Below the pieces are notes generated by a model that ran no database searches, had not been told where the DNA came from, and saw nothing but the letters and a program-made list of their open reading frames with translations. The translations under genes and the position numbers were made by a program. DNA of 64,000 bases from Misgurnus anguillicaudatus (taxonomy: Eukaryota; Chordata; Actinopteri; Cypriniformes; Cobitidae), in contig NC_073346.2 of the NCBI RefSeq assembly GCF_027580225.2, forward strand, positions 6,102,001 through 6,166,000, in the 5' to 3' direction. This document shows positions 46,658 through 60,036 of this stretch, in pieces. Within the stretch, counting starts at the first letter, position 1, and each line of letters starts with the position of its first letter.

Positions 46658-48346
46658 GTTTGCTTTGTTTCTGGACTGCCGATTGAAATGCAAGAGTTAC
46701 GGCGCTGAGCGCTGCTGTTAGTTTGCCGATTTCACACCTCTCGCCGTCCCTATGTTGGAGTCACAAGTCGCCTTTGTTTAAAGCCACTGAACACCGGTGA
46801 TGGGAGAAACGAAACTTTTCGAAGCTTCGAATCGATTGAACCAATCGCTTCGGAAATTGATTCAGTTCTTCGAAGCGTTCGAAACACCACACTCGCTGGC
46901 GACACCTGCTGGTCAAAATAGTGTTAAAGCAGATCTTTCCAAACATTTTACAATTTATTTTACAAAATAATAGCAAGATTTGTATTAAAACATGTTTAAA
47001 AAATTATTTAACCTTATTAAGACATAATTAAAAGTGTATTGTGTGTTTTTCAGTTGTATTTAGGGCAAACAAATCATTAAAACCATCTCCCCTTTTAATT
47101 ATGCACATTTTTGTCATTAAATCTGTCTATAAACAAAAAGTAAACAAAATGGTAGTGTTACTAGCCAGAAGGATGCATGTTTTATGAACTTGCGTAATAA
47201 GACTGACCCGAGTTTACCTTACCATATGAGACACTGGTCATTTGTGACCAACTCCCCCTAGTGGTGATCCATTGGATTTTCAAAACGTTTCGAAAGAGTT
47301 ATGACGTAATGAAGCCTCGTTTGCTAAAATCACGTGACTTGGCCAGTTTGAAACAAGCTCCGAGCAAATTGATTCAAAACGATAGATTTTGAAAAGTTTC
47401 AAAGCCTCATAAAGCGGTGCTTCGGAAGCGACCATCGTTTCTGAACACCTCGCGACAAACCAGGCCTTAATGAAAGATTTTCTGCAATTGACCAAAGTTA
47501 CGCAGCTCTGCTGTGAGCAGAGCACCCAAAAATACAAAAAACTCACAACGTCCTCCTCCACGGAAATCTTTAGTAAAAGGCGAAAGATTTATACGTAGTT
47601 GAAGGAAAACTTGAGTTATGTCCAACAAACCTCGACCCAGTGTGCTCCCTGTGCCACACCATAATGTTCAAAAAGGGTAATTTCTGGTTCAGGATCCACC
47701 CAGACCCTTCCACCTGGGAGGAGCAAAAGAGGTAGAAATACGTTCCTGCGCAAAATAAAGACACGGGCTACTAACATGTCACAGTGTGATCTTTTGCTGA
47801 GAGGTTTTGGGGAATGAAACTCTGTGCACATTACACAGAGGATGCACCGGCACAGGTTATCTCCAATCTCCATCCCATTGATTTCCATAGCCTCTAGGGA
47901 AAAAAAGGAAAAAGAAAGGGCCCCAACAGAAGAACAAGGTCTAAGACCTTCAGCTTAATAGATCATTTTCACTTCAAAAATTCTTTTTGGGATTATGATA
48001 GCTGGTGTTAGGGCAGGGTGTAGTTTATGGTTAATTTATTTCAGGTAAATAGTAAAAAAGCAAGGGGATGGATTGAGGTTCAGAATGGGGTAGGGTTGTC
48101 CTTTTAAAGTACCGATCTAGGGGTTTACTGATTTTGGGGTAAGGAAGGTAGTTGGCTGGGGCAGTAGCAGGGAATGTTTTTTAAAAAAGGAGGTAAGGAA
48201 ACTTTTTAAAATATAAACAAGCAGACAAAATAAACAAAAATACGGGGGGAATAAACAGGAAGGCTGTCCTCACAAATGGGGAGCGTGTGTTATTTGCTGC
48301 GTTCTGGATTGGGGATTCGGCTCGACGACTCACCCTGGGCGTAAGA

Positions 48347-48418
48347 TCCTCGTTAGTATAGTGGACAGTATCTCCGCCTGTCACGCGGAAGACCGGGGTT
48401 CGATTCCCCGACGGGGAG
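48347..48418 (+). tRNA. tRNA-Asp(GTC), unit 7 copy B
   Basis: Consensus with TTTT downstream. Confidence 0.97.
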
Positions 48419-48536
48419 ATCTCCTTTTCGTTTGACTTCTCAAACAACTTGCACGAGCCACCTTTACGCATCAAAATCGGCTGAAGAAGTGCGCTGCGTT
48501 GCTCTCGTTCTCACGATGGGGTCGGGCAAAAAGCAA

Positions 48537-48608
48537 TGCGTTGGCCGGGAATCGAACCCGGGTCAACTGCTTGGAAGGCAGCTATGCTCACCACTATACC
48601 ACCAACGC
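48537..48608 (-). tRNA. tRNA-Gly(TCC), unit 7
   Basis: Consensus copy. Confidence 0.96.
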
Positions 48609-48809
48609 AGGCAGAAAGGTGTTGCTCAACAGGACCTGTGAATGTCCTGAACCAACTGTTGTTTTAGAGCTGCACTGAATTGATCACGGATTCAGTCGAT
48701 TCCCTTCCACGCCTCCTGCTGGTGTCTGTAACTTGATAACCACAGAATCCCAAGAGTACTCTTTCGAAGGGGAGGTTGGCCGGCGTGATGCCAGTGCGAG
48801 AGAAAGGAG

Positions 48810-48881
48810 TCCTCGTTAGTATAGTGGACAGTATCTCCGCCTGTCACGCGGAAGACCGGGGTTCGATTCCCCGACGGGGAG
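48810..48881 (+). tRNA. tRNA-Asp(GTC), unit 8 copy A
   Basis: Consensus tRNA; downstream flank GGTTTGCTTTG without four consecutive T. Confidence 0.95.
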
Positions 48882-50577
48882 GTTTGCTTTGTTTCTGGAC
48901 TGCCGATTGAAATGCAAGAGTTACGGCGCTGAGCGCTGCTGTTAGTTTGCCGATTTCACACCTCTCGCCGTCCCTATGTTGGAGTCACAAGTCGCCTTTG
49001 TTTAAAGCCACTGAACACCGGTGATGGGAGAAACGAAACTTTTCGAAGCTTCGAATCGATTGAACCAATCGCTTCGGAAATTGATTCAGTTCTTCGAAGC
49101 GTTCGAAACACCACACTCGCTGGCGACACCTGCTGGTCAAAATAGTGTTAAAGCAGATCTTTCCAAACATTTTACACTTTATTTTACAAAATAATAGCAA
49201 GATTTGTATTAAAACATGTTTAAAAAATTATTTAACCTTATTAAGACATAAATAAAAGTGTATTGTGTGTTTTTCAGTTGTATTTAGGGCAAACAAATCA
49301 TTAAAACCATCTCCCCTTTTAATTATGCACATTTTTGTCATTAAATCTGTCTATAAACAAAAAGTAAACAAAATGGTAGTGTTACTAGCCAGAAGGATGC
49401 ATGTTTTATGAACTTGCGTAATAAGACTGACCCGAGTTTACCTTACCATATGAGACACTGGTCATTTGTGACCAACTCCCCCTAGTGGTGATCCATTGGA
49501 TTTTCAAAACGTTTCGAAAGAGTTATGACGTAATGAAGCCTCGTTTGCTAAAATCACGTGACTTGGCCAGTTTGAAACAAGCTCCGAGCAAATTGATTCA
49601 AAACGATAGATTTTGAAAAGTTTCAAAGCCTCATAAAGCGGTGCTTCGGAAGCGACCATCGTTTCTGAACACCTCGCGACAAACCAGGCCATAATGAAAG
49701 ATTTTCTGCAATTGACCAAAGTTACGCAGCTCTGCTGTGAGCAGAGCACCCAAAAATACAAAAAACTCACAACGTCCTCCTCCACGGAAATCTTTAGTAA
49801 AAGGCGAAAGATTTATACGTAGTTGAAGGAAAACTTGAGTTATGTCCAACAAACCTCGACCCAGTGTGCTCCCTGTGCCACACCATAATGTTCAAAAAGG
49901 GTAATTTCTGGTTCAGGATCCACCCAGACCCTTCCACCTGGGAGGAGCAAAAGAGGTAGAAATACGTTCCTGCGCAAAATAAAGACACAGGCACGGGCTA
50001 CTAACATGTCACAGTGTGATCTTTTGCTGAGAGGTTTTGGGGAATGAAACTCTGTGCACATTACACAGAGGATGCACCGGCACAGGTTATCTCCAATCTC
50101 CATCCCATTGATTTCCATAGCCTCTAGGGAAAAAAAGGAAAAAGAAAGGGCCCCAACAGAAGAACAAGGTCTAAGACCTTCAGCTTAATAGATCATTTTC
50201 ACTTCAAAAATTCTTTTTGGGATTATGATAGCTGGTGTTAGGGCAGGGTGTAGTTTATGGTTAATTTATTTCAGGTAAATAGTAAAAAAGCAAGGGGATG
50301 GATTGAGGTTCAGAATGGGGTAGGGTTGTCCTTTTAAAGTACCGATCTAAGGGGTTTACTGATTTTGGGGTAAGGAAGGTAGTTGGCTGGGGCAGTAGCA
50401 GGGAATGTTTTTTAAAAAAGGAGGTAAGGAAACTTTTTAAAATATAAACAATTAGACAAAATAAACAAAAATACGGGGGGAATAAACAGGAAGGCTGTCC
50501 TCACAAATGGGGAGCGTGTGTTATTTGCTGCGTTCTGGATTGGGGATTCGGCTCGACGACTCACCCTGGGCGTAAGA

Positions 50578-50649
50578 TCCTCGTTAGTATAGTGGACAGT
50601 ATCTCCGCCTGTCACGCGGAAGACCGGGGTTCGATTCCCCGACGGGGAG
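50578..50649 (+). tRNA. tRNA-Asp(GTC), unit 8 copy B
   Basis: Consensus with TTTT downstream. Confidence 0.97.
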
Positions 50650-50767
50650 ATCTCCTTTTCGTTTGACTTCTCAAACAACTTGCACGAGCCACCTTTACGC
50701 ATCAAAATCGGCTGAAGAAGTGCGCTGCGTTGCTCTCGTTCTCACGATGGGGTCGGGCAAAAAGCAA

Positions 50768-50839
50768 TGCGTTGGCCGGGAATCGAACCCGGGTCAACTG
50801 CTTGGAAGGCAGCTATGCTCACCACTATACCACCAACGC
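50768..50839 (-). tRNA. tRNA-Gly(TCC), unit 8
   Basis: Consensus copy. Confidence 0.96.
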
Positions 50840-51040
50840 AGGCAGAAAGGTGTTGCTCAACAGGACCTGTGAATGTCCTGAACCAACTGTTGTTTTAGAG
50901 CTGCACTGAATTGATCACGGATTCAGTCGATTCCCTTCCACGCCTCCTGCTGGTGTCTGTAACTTGATAACCACAGAATCCCAAGAGTACTCTTTCGAAG
51001 GGGAGGTTGGCCGGCGTGATGCCAATGCGAGAGAGAGGAG

Positions 51041-51112
51041 TCCTCGTTAGTATAGTGGACAGTATCTCCGCCTGTCACGCGGAAGACCGGGGTTCGATTC
51101 CCCGACGGGGAG
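51041..51112 (+). tRNA. tRNA-Asp(GTC), unit 9 copy A
   Basis: Consensus tRNA; downstream flank ATTTGCTTTG. Confidence 0.95.
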
Positions 51113-52808
51113 ATTTGCTTTGTTTCTGGACTGCCGATTGAAATGCAAGAGTTACGGCGCTGAGCGCTGCTGTTAGTTTGCCGATTTCGCACCTCTCGCC
51201 GTCCCTATGTTGGAGTCACAAGTCGCCTTTGTTTAAAGCCACTGAACACCGGTGATGGGAGAAACGAAACTTTTCGAAGCTTCGAATCGATTGAACCAAT
51301 CGCTTCGGAAATTGATTCAGTTCTTCGAAGCGTTCGAAACACCACACTCGCTGGCGACACCTGCTGGTCAAAATAGTGTTAAAGCAGATCTTTCCAAACA
51401 TTTTACACTTTATTTTACAAAATAATAGCAAGATTTGTATTAAAACATGTTTAAAAAATTATTTAACCTTATTAAGACATAATTAAAAGTGTATTGTGTG
51501 TTTTTCAGTTGTATTTAGGGCAAACAAATCATTAAAACCATCTCCCCTTTTAATTATGCACATTTTTGTCATTAAATCTGTCTATAAACAAAAAGTAAAC
51601 AAAATGGTAGTGTTACTAGCCAGAAGGATGCATGTTTTATGAACTTGCGTAATAAGACTGACCCGAGTTTACCTTACCATATGAGACACTGGTCATTTGT
51701 GACCAACTCCCCCTAGTGGTGATCCATTGGATTTTCAAAACGTTTCGAAAGAGTTATGACGTAATGAAGCCTCGTTTGCTAAAATCACGTGACTTGGCCA
51801 GTTTGAAACAAGCTCCGAGCAAATTGATTCAAAGCGATAGATTTTGAAAAGTTTCGAAGCCTCATAAAGCGGTGCTTCGGAAGCGACCATCGTTTCTGAA
51901 CACCTCGCGACAAACCAGGCCTTAATGAAAGATTTTCTGCAATTGACCAAAGTTACGCAGCTCTGCTGTGAGCAGAGCACCCAAAAATACAAAAAACTCA
52001 CAACGTCCTCCTCCACGGAAATCTTTAGTAAAAGGCGAAAGATTTATACGTAGTTGAAGGAAAACTTGAGTTATGTCCAACAAACCTCGACCCAGTGTGC
52101 TCCCTGTGCCACACCATAATGTTCAAAAAGGGTAATTTCTGGTTCAGGATCCACCCAGACCCTTCCACCTGGGAGGAGCAAAAGAGGTAGAAATACGTTC
52201 CTGCGCAAAATAAAGACACAGGCACGGGCTACTAACATGTCACAGTGTGATCTTTTGCTGAGAGGTTTTGGGGAATGAAACTCTGTGCACATTACACAGA
52301 GGATGCACCGGCACAGGTTATCTCCAATCTCCATCCCATTGATTTCCATAGCCTCTAGGGAAAAAAAGGAAAAAGAAAGGGCCCCAACAGAAGAACAAGG
52401 TCTAAGACCTTCAGCTTAATAGATCATTTTCACTTCAAAAATTCTTTTTGGGATTATGATAGCTGGTGTTAGGGCAGGGTGTAGTTTATGGTTAATTTAT
52501 TTCAGGTAAATAGTAAAAAAGCAAGGGGATGGATTGAGGTTCAGAATGGGGTAGGGTTGTCCTTTTAAAGTACCGATCTAAGGGGTTTACTGATTTTGGG
52601 GTAAGGAAGGTAGTTGGCTGGGGCAGTAGCAGGGAATGTTTTTTAAAAAAGGAGGTAAGGAAACTTTTTAAAATATAAACAAGCAGACAAAATAAACAAA
52701 AATACGGGGGGAATAAACAGGAAGGCTGTCCTCACAAATGGGGAGCGTGTGTTATTTGCTGCGTTCTGGATTGGGGATTCGGCTCGACGACTCACCCTGG
52801 GTGTAAGA

Positions 52809-52880
52809 TCCTCGTTAGTATAGTGGACAGTATCTCCGCCTGTCACGCGGAAGACCGGGGTTCGATTCCCCGACGGGGAG
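52809..52880 (+). tRNA. tRNA-Asp(GTC), unit 9 copy B
   Basis: Consensus; shares the GGGTGTAAGA upstream variant with unit 5. Confidence 0.97.
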
Positions 52881-52998
52881 ATCTCCTTTTCGTTTGACTT
52901 CTCAAACAACTTGCACGAGCCACCTTTACGCATCAAAATCGGCTGAAGAAGTGCGCTGCGTTGCTCTCGTTCTCACGATGGGGTCGGGCAAAAAGCAA

Positions 52999-53070
52999 TG
53001 CGTTGGCCGGGAATCGAACCCGGGTCAACTGCTTGGAAGGCAGCTATGCTCACCACTATACCACCAACGC
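52999..53070 (-). tRNA. tRNA-Gly(TCC), unit 9
   Basis: Consensus copy. Confidence 0.96.
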
Positions 53071-53271
53071 AGGCAGAAAGGTGTTGCTAAACAGGACCTG
53101 TGAATGTCCTGAACCAACTGTTGTTTTAGAGCTGCACTGAATTGATCACGGATTCAGTCGATTCCCTTCCACGCCTCCTGCTGGTGTCTGTAACTTGATA
53201 ACCACAGAATCCCAAGAGTACTCTTTCGAAGGGGAGGTTGGCCGGCGTGATGCCAATGCGAGAGAGAGGAG

Positions 53272-53343
53272 TCCTCGTTAGTATAGTGGACAGTATCTCC
53301 GCCTGTCACGCGGAAGACCGGGGTTCGATTCCCCGACGGGGAG
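53272..53343 (+). tRNA. tRNA-Asp(GTC), unit 10 copy A
   Basis: Consensus tRNA; no T4 run nearby. Confidence 0.95.
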
Positions 53344-55039
53344 ATTTGCTTTGTTTCTGGACTGCCGATTGAAATGCAAGAGTTACGGCGCTGAGCGCTG
53401 CTGTTAGTTTGCCGATTTCGCACCTCTCGCCGTCCCTATGTTGGAGTCACAAGTCGCCTTTGTTTAAAGCCACTGAACACCGGTGATGGGAGAAACGAAA
53501 CTTTTCGAAGCTTCGAATCGATTGAACCAATCGCTTCGGAAATTGATTCAGTTCTTCGAAGCGTTCGAAACACCACACTCGCTGGCGACACCTGCTGGTC
53601 AAAATAGTGTTAAAGCAGATCTTTCCAAACATTTTACACTTTATTTTACAAAATAATAGCAAGATTTGTATTAAAACATGTTTAAAAAATTATTTAACCT
53701 TATTAAGACATAATTAAAAGTGTATTGTGTGTTTTTCAGTTGTATTTAGGGCAAACAAATCATTAAAACCATCTCCCCTTTTAATTATGCACATTTTTGT
53801 CATTAAATCTGTCTATAAACAAAAAGTAAACAAAATGGTAGTGTTACTAGCCAGAAGGATGCATGTTTTATGAACTTGCGTAATAAGACTGACCCGAGTT
53901 TACCTTACCATATGAGACACTGGTCATTTGTGACCAACTCCCCCTAGTGGTGATCCATTGGATTTTCAAAACGTTTCGAAAGAGTTATGACGTAATGAAG
54001 CCTCGTTTGCTAAAATCACGTGACTTGGCCAGTTTGAAACAAGCTCCGAGCAAATTGATTCAAAACGATAGATTTTGAAAAGTTTCGAAGCCTCATAAAG
54101 CGGTGCTTCGGAAGCGACCATCGTTTCTGAACACCTCGCGACAAACCAGGCCTTAATGAAAGATTTTCTGCAATTGACCAAAGTTACGCAGCTCTGCTGT
54201 GAGCAGAGCACCCAAAAATACAAAAAACTCACAACGTCCTCCTCCACGGAAATCTTTAGTAAAAGGCGAAAGATTTATACGTAGTTGAAGGAAAACTTGA
54301 GTTATGTCCAACAAACCTCGACCCAGTGTGCTCCCTGTGCCACACCATAATGTTCAAAAAGGGTAATTTCTGGTTCAGGATCCACCCAGACCCTTCCACC
54401 TGGGAGGAGCAAAAGAGGTAGAAATACGTTCCTGCGCAAAATAAAGACACAGGCACGGGCTACTAACATGTCACAGTGTGATCTTTTGCTGAGAGGTTTT
54501 GGGGAATGAAACTCTGTGCACATTACACAGAGGATGCACCGGCACAGGTTATCTCCAATCTCCATCCCATTGATTTCCATAGCCTCTAGGGAAAAAAAGG
54601 AAAAAGAAAGGGCCCCAACAGAAGAACAAGGTCTAAGACCTTCAGCTTAATAGATCATTTTCACTTCAAAAATTCTTTTTGGGATTATGATAGCTGGTGT
54701 TAGGGCAGGGTGTAGTTTATGGTTAATTTATTTCAGGTAAATAGTAAAAAAGCAAGGGGATGGATTGAGGTTCAGAATGGGGTAGGGTTGTCCTTTTAAA
54801 GTACCGATCTAAGGGGTTTACTGATTTTGGGGTAAGGAAGGTAGTTGGCTGGGGCAGTAGCAGGGAATGTTTTTTAAAAAAGGAGGTAAGGAAACTTTTT
54901 AAAATATAAACAAGCAGACAAAATAAACAAAAATACGGGGGGAATAAACAGGAAGGCTGTCCTCACAAATGGGGAGCGTGTGTTATTTGCTGCGTTCTGG
55001 ATTGGGGATTCGGCTCGACGACTCACCCTGGGCGTAAGA

Positions 55040-55111
55040 TCCTCGTTAGTATAGTGGACAGTATCTCCGCCTGTCACGCGGAAGACCGGGGTTCGATTCC
55101 CCGACGGGGAG
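55040..55111 (+). tRNA. tRNA-Asp(GTC), unit 10 copy B
   Basis: Consensus with TTTT downstream. Confidence 0.97.
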
Positions 55112-55229
55112 ATCTCCTTTTCGTTTGACTTCTCAAACAACTTGCACGAGCCACCTTTACGCATCAAAATCGGCTGAAGAAGTGCGCTGCGTTGCTCTCG
55201 TTCTCACGATGGGGTCGGGCAAAAAGCAA

Positions 55230-55301
55230 TGCGTTGGCCGGGAATCGAACCCGGGTCAACTGCTTGGAAGGCAGCTATGCTCACCACTATACCACCAACG
55301 C
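55230..55301 (-). tRNA. tRNA-Gly(TCC), unit 10
   Basis: Consensus copy. Confidence 0.96.
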
Positions 55302-55502
55302 AGGCAGAAAGGTGTTGCTCAACAGGACCTGTGAATGTCCTGAACCAACTGTTGTTTTAGAGCTGCACTGAATTGATCACGGATTCAGTCGATTCCCTTC
55401 CACGCCTCCTGCTGGTGTCTGTAACTTGATAACCACAGAATCCCAAGAGTACTCTTTCGAAGGGGAGGTTGGCCGGCGTGATGCCAGTGCGAGAGAGAGG
55501 AG

Positions 55503-55574
55503 TCCTCGTTAGTATAGTGGACAGTATCTCCGCCTGTCACGCGGAAGACCGGGGTTCGATTCCCCGACGGGGAG
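55503..55574 (+). tRNA. tRNA-Asp(GTC), unit 11 copy A
   Basis: Consensus tRNA. The flank upstream has GCCAGTGCG where units 9, 10, 12 and 13 have GCCAATGCG. Confidence 0.95.
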
Positions 55575-57270
55575 ATTTGCTTTGTTTCTGGACTGCCGAT
55601 TGAAATGCAAGAGTTACGGCGCTGAGCGCTGCTGTTAGTTTGCCGATTTCGCACCTCTCGCCGTCCCTATGTTGGAGTCACAAGTTGCCTTTGTTTAAAG
55701 CCACTGAACACCGGTGATGGGAGAAACGAAACTTTTCGAAGCTTCGAATCCAATGAACCAATCGCTTCGGAAATTGATTCAGTTCTTCGAAGTGTTCGAA
55801 ACACCACACTCGCTGGCGACACCTGCTGGTCAAAATAGTGTTAAAGCAGATCTTTCCAAACATTTTACACTTTATTTTACAAAATAATAGCAAGATTTGT
55901 ATTAAAACATGTTTAAAAAATTATTTAACCTTATTAAGACATAATTAAAAGTGTATTGTGTGTTTTTCAGTTGTATTTAGGGCAAACAAATCATTAAAAC
56001 CATCTCCCCTTTTAATTATGCACATTTTTGTCATTAAATCTGTCTATAAACAAAAAGTAAACAAAATGGTAGTGTTACTAGCCAGAAGGATGCATGTTTT
56101 ATGAACTTGCGTAATAAGACTGACCCGAGTTTACCTTACCATATGAGACACTGGTCATTTGTGACCAACTCCCCCTAGTGGTGATCCATTGGATTTTCAA
56201 AACGTTTCGAAAGAGTTATGACGTAATGAAGCCTCGTTTGCTAAAATCACGTGACTTGGCCAGTTTGAAACAAGCTCCGAGCAAATTGATTCAAAACGAT
56301 AGATTTTGAAAAGTTTCGAAGCCTCATAAAGCGGTGCTTCGGAAGCGACCATCGTTTCTGAACACCTCGCGACAAACCAGGCCTTAATGAAAGATTTTCT
56401 GCAATTGACCAAAGTTACGCAGCTCTGCTGTGAGCAGAGCACCCAAAAATACAAAAAACTCACAACGTCCTCCTCCACGGAAATCTTTAGTAAAAGGCGA
56501 AAGATTTATACGTAGTTGAAGGAAAACTTGAGTTATGTCCAACAAACCTCGACCCAGTGTGCTCCCTGTGCCACACCATAATGTTCAAAAAGGGTAATTT
56601 CTGGTTCAGGATCCACCCAGACCCTTCCACCTGGGAGGAGCAAAAGAGGTAGAAATACGTTCCTGCGCAAAATAAAGACACAGGCACGGGCTACTAACAT
56701 GTCACAGTGTGATCTTTTGCTGAGAGGTTTTGGGGAATGAAACTCTGTGCACATTACACAGAGGATGCACCGGCACAGGTTATCTCCAATCTCCATCCCA
56801 TTGATTTCCATAGCCTCTAGGGAAAAAAAGGAAAAAGAAAGGGCCCCAACAGAAGAACAAGGTCTAAGACCTTCAGCTTAATAGATCATTTTCACTTCAA
56901 AAATTCTTTTTGGGATTATGATAGCTGGTGTTAGGGCAGGGTGTAGTTTATGGTTAATTTATTTCAGGTAAATAGTAAAAAAGCAAGGGGATGGATTGAG
57001 GTTCAGAATGGGGTAGGGTTGTCCTTTTAAAGTACCGATCTAAGGGGTTTACTGATTTTGGGGTAAGGAAGGTAGTTGGCTGGGGCAGTAGCAGGGAATG
57101 TTTTTTAAAAAAGGAGGTAAGGAAACTTTTTAAAATATAAACAAGCAGACAAAATAAACAAAAATACGGGGGGAATAAACAGGAAGGCTGTCCTCACAAA
57201 TGGGGAGCGTGTGTTATTTGCTGCGTTCTGGATTGGGGATTCGGCTCGACGACTCACCCTGGGCGTAAGA

Positions 57271-57342
57271 TCCTCGTTAGTATAGTGGACAGTATCTCCG
57301 CCTGTCACGCGGAAGACCGGGGTTCGATTCCCCGACGGGGAG
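57271..57342 (+). tRNA. tRNA-Asp(GTC), unit 11 copy B
   Basis: Consensus with TTTT downstream. Confidence 0.97.
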
Positions 57343-57460
57343 ATCTCCTTTTCGTTTGACTTCTCAAACAACTTGCACGAGCCACCTTTACGCATCAAAA
57401 TCGGCTGAAGAAGTGCGCTGCGTTGCTCTCGTTCTCACGATGGGGTCGGGCAAAAAGCAA

Positions 57461-57532
57461 TGCGTTGGCCGGGAATCGAACCCGGGTCAACTGCTTGGAA
57501 GGCAGCTATGCTCACCACTATACCACCAACGC
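57461..57532 (-). tRNA. tRNA-Gly(TCC), unit 11
   Basis: Consensus copy. Confidence 0.96.
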
Positions 57533-57733
57533 AGGCAGAAAGGTGTTGCTCAACAGGACCTGTGAATGTCCTGAACCAACTGTTGTTTTAGAGCTGCACT
57601 GAATTGATCACGGATTCAGTCGATTCCCTTCCACGCCTCCTGCTGGTGTCTGTAACTTGATAACCACAGAATCCCAAGAGTACTCTTTCGAAGGGGAGGT
57701 TGGCCAGCGTGATGCCAATGCGAGAGAGAGGAG

Positions 57734-57805
57734 TCCTCGTTAGTATAGTGGACAGTATCTCCGCCTGTCACGCGGAAGACCGGGGTTCGATTCCCCGACG
57801 GGGAG
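57734..57805 (+). tRNA. tRNA-Asp(GTC), unit 12 copy A
   Basis: Consensus tRNA; no T4 run nearby. Confidence 0.95.
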
Positions 57806-59501
57806 ATTTGCTTTGTTTCTGGACTGCCGATTGAAATGCAAGAGTTACGGCGCTGAGCGCTGCTGTTAGTTTGCCGATTTCGCACCTCTCGCCGTCCCTA
57901 TGTTGGAGTCACAAGTCGCCTTTGTTTAAAGCCACTGAACACCGGTGATGGGAGAAACGAAACTTTTCGAAGCTTCGAATCGATTGAACCAATCGCTTCG
58001 GAAATTGATTCAGTTCTTCGAAGCGTTCGAAACACCACACTCGCTGGCGACACCTGCTGGTCAAAATAGTGTTAAAGCAGATCTTTCCAAACATTTTACA
58101 CTTTATTTTACAAAATAATAGCAAGATTTGTATTAAAACATGTTTAAAAAATTATTTAACCTTATTAAGACATAATTAAAAGTGTATTATGTGTTTTTCA
58201 GTTGTATTTAGGGCAAACAAATCATTAAAACCATCTCCCCTTTTAATTATGCACATTTTTGTCATTAAATCTGTCTATAAACAAAAAGTAAACAAAATGG
58301 TAGTGTTACTAGCCAGAAGGATGCATGTTTTATGAACTTGCGTAATAAGACTGACCCGAGTTTACCTTACCATATGAGACACTGGTCATTTGTGACCAAC
58401 TCCCCCTAGTGGTGATCCATTGGATTTTCAAAACGTTTCGAAAGAGTTATGACGTAATGAAGCCTCGTTTGCTAAAATCACGTGACTTGGCCAGTTTGAA
58501 ACAAGCTCCGAGCAAATTGATTCAAAACGATAGATTTTGAAAAGTTTCGAAGCCTCATAAAGCGGTGCTTCGGAAGCGACCATCGTTTCTGAACACCTCG
58601 CGACAAACCAGGCCTTAATGAAAGATTTTCTGCAATTGACCAAAGTTACGCAGCTCTGCTGTGAGCAGAGCACCCAAAAATACAAAAAACTCACAACGTC
58701 CTCCTCCACGGAAATCTTTAGTAAAAGGCGAAAGATTTATACGTAGTTGAAGGAAAACTTGAGTTATGTCCAACAAACCTCGACCCAGTGTGCTCCCTGT
58801 GCCACACCATAATGTTCAAAAAGGGTAATTTCTGGTTCAGGATCCACCCAGACCCTTCCACCTGGGAGGAGCAAAAGAGGTAGAAATACGTTCCTGCGCA
58901 AAATAAAGACACAGGCACGGGCTACTAACATGTCACAGTGTGATCTTTTGCTGAGAGGTTTTGGGGAATGAAACTCTGTGCACATTACACAGAGGATGCA
59001 CCGGCACAGGTTATCTCCAATCTCCATCCCATTGATTTCCATAGCCTCTAGGGAAAAAAAGGAAAAAGAAAGGGCCCCAACAGAAGAACAAGGTCTAAGA
59101 CCTTCAGCTTAATAGATCATTTTCACTTCAAAAATTCTTTTTGGGATTATGATAGCTGGTGTTAGGGCAGGGTGTAGTTTATGGTTAATTTATTTCAGGT
59201 AAATAGTAAAAAAGCAAGGGGATGGATTGAGGTTCAGAATGGGGTAGGGTTGTCCTTTTAAAGTACCGATCTAAGGGGTTTACTGATTTTGGGGTAAGGA
59301 AGGTAGTTGGCTGGGGCAGTAGCAGGGAATGTTTTTTAAAAAAGGAGGTAAGGAAACTTTTTAAAATATAAACAAGCAGACAAAATAAACAAAAATACGG
59401 GGGGAATAAACAGGAAGGCTGTCCTCACAAATGGGGAGCGTGTGTTATTTGCTGCGTTCTGGATTGGGGATTCGGCTCGACGACTCACCCTGGGCGTAAG
59501 A

Positions 59502-59573
59502 TCCTCGTTAGTATAGTGGACAGTATCTCCGCCTGTCACGCGGAAGACCGGGGTTCGATTCCCCGACGGGGAG
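59502..59573 (+). tRNA. tRNA-Asp(GTC), unit 12 copy B
   Basis: Consensus with TTTT downstream. Confidence 0.97.
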
Positions 59574-59691
59574 ATCTCCTTTTCGTTTGACTTCTCAAAC
59601 AACTTGCACGAGCCACCTTTACGCATCAAAATCGGATGAAGAAGTGCGCTGCGTTGCTCTCGTTCTCACGATGGGGTCGGGCAAAAAGCAA

Positions 59692-59763
59692 TGCGTTGGC
59701 CGGGAATCGAACCCGGGTCAACTGCTTGGAAGGCAGCTATGCTCACCACTATACCACCAACGC
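59692..59763 (-). tRNA. tRNA-Gly(TCC), unit 12
   Basis: Consensus copy. Confidence 0.96.
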
Positions 59764-59964
59764 AGGCAGAAAGGTGTTGCTCAACAGGACCTGTGAATGT
59801 CCTGAACCAACTGTTGTTTTAGAGCTGCACTGAATTGATCACGGATTCAGTCGATTCCCTTCCACGCCTCCTGCTGGTGTCTGTAACTTGATAACCACAG
59901 AATCCCAAGAGTACTCTTTCGAAGGGGAGGTTGGCCGGCGTGATGCCAATGCGAGAGAGAGGAG

Positions 59965-60036
59965 TCCTCGTTAGTATAGTGGACAGTATCTCCGCCTGTC
60001 ACGCGGAAGACCGGGGTTCGATTCCCCGACGGGGAG
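59965..60036 (+). tRNA. tRNA-Asp(GTC), unit 13 copy A
   Basis: Consensus tRNA in the unit that carries the MITE insertion 1.2 kb downstream. Confidence 0.95.
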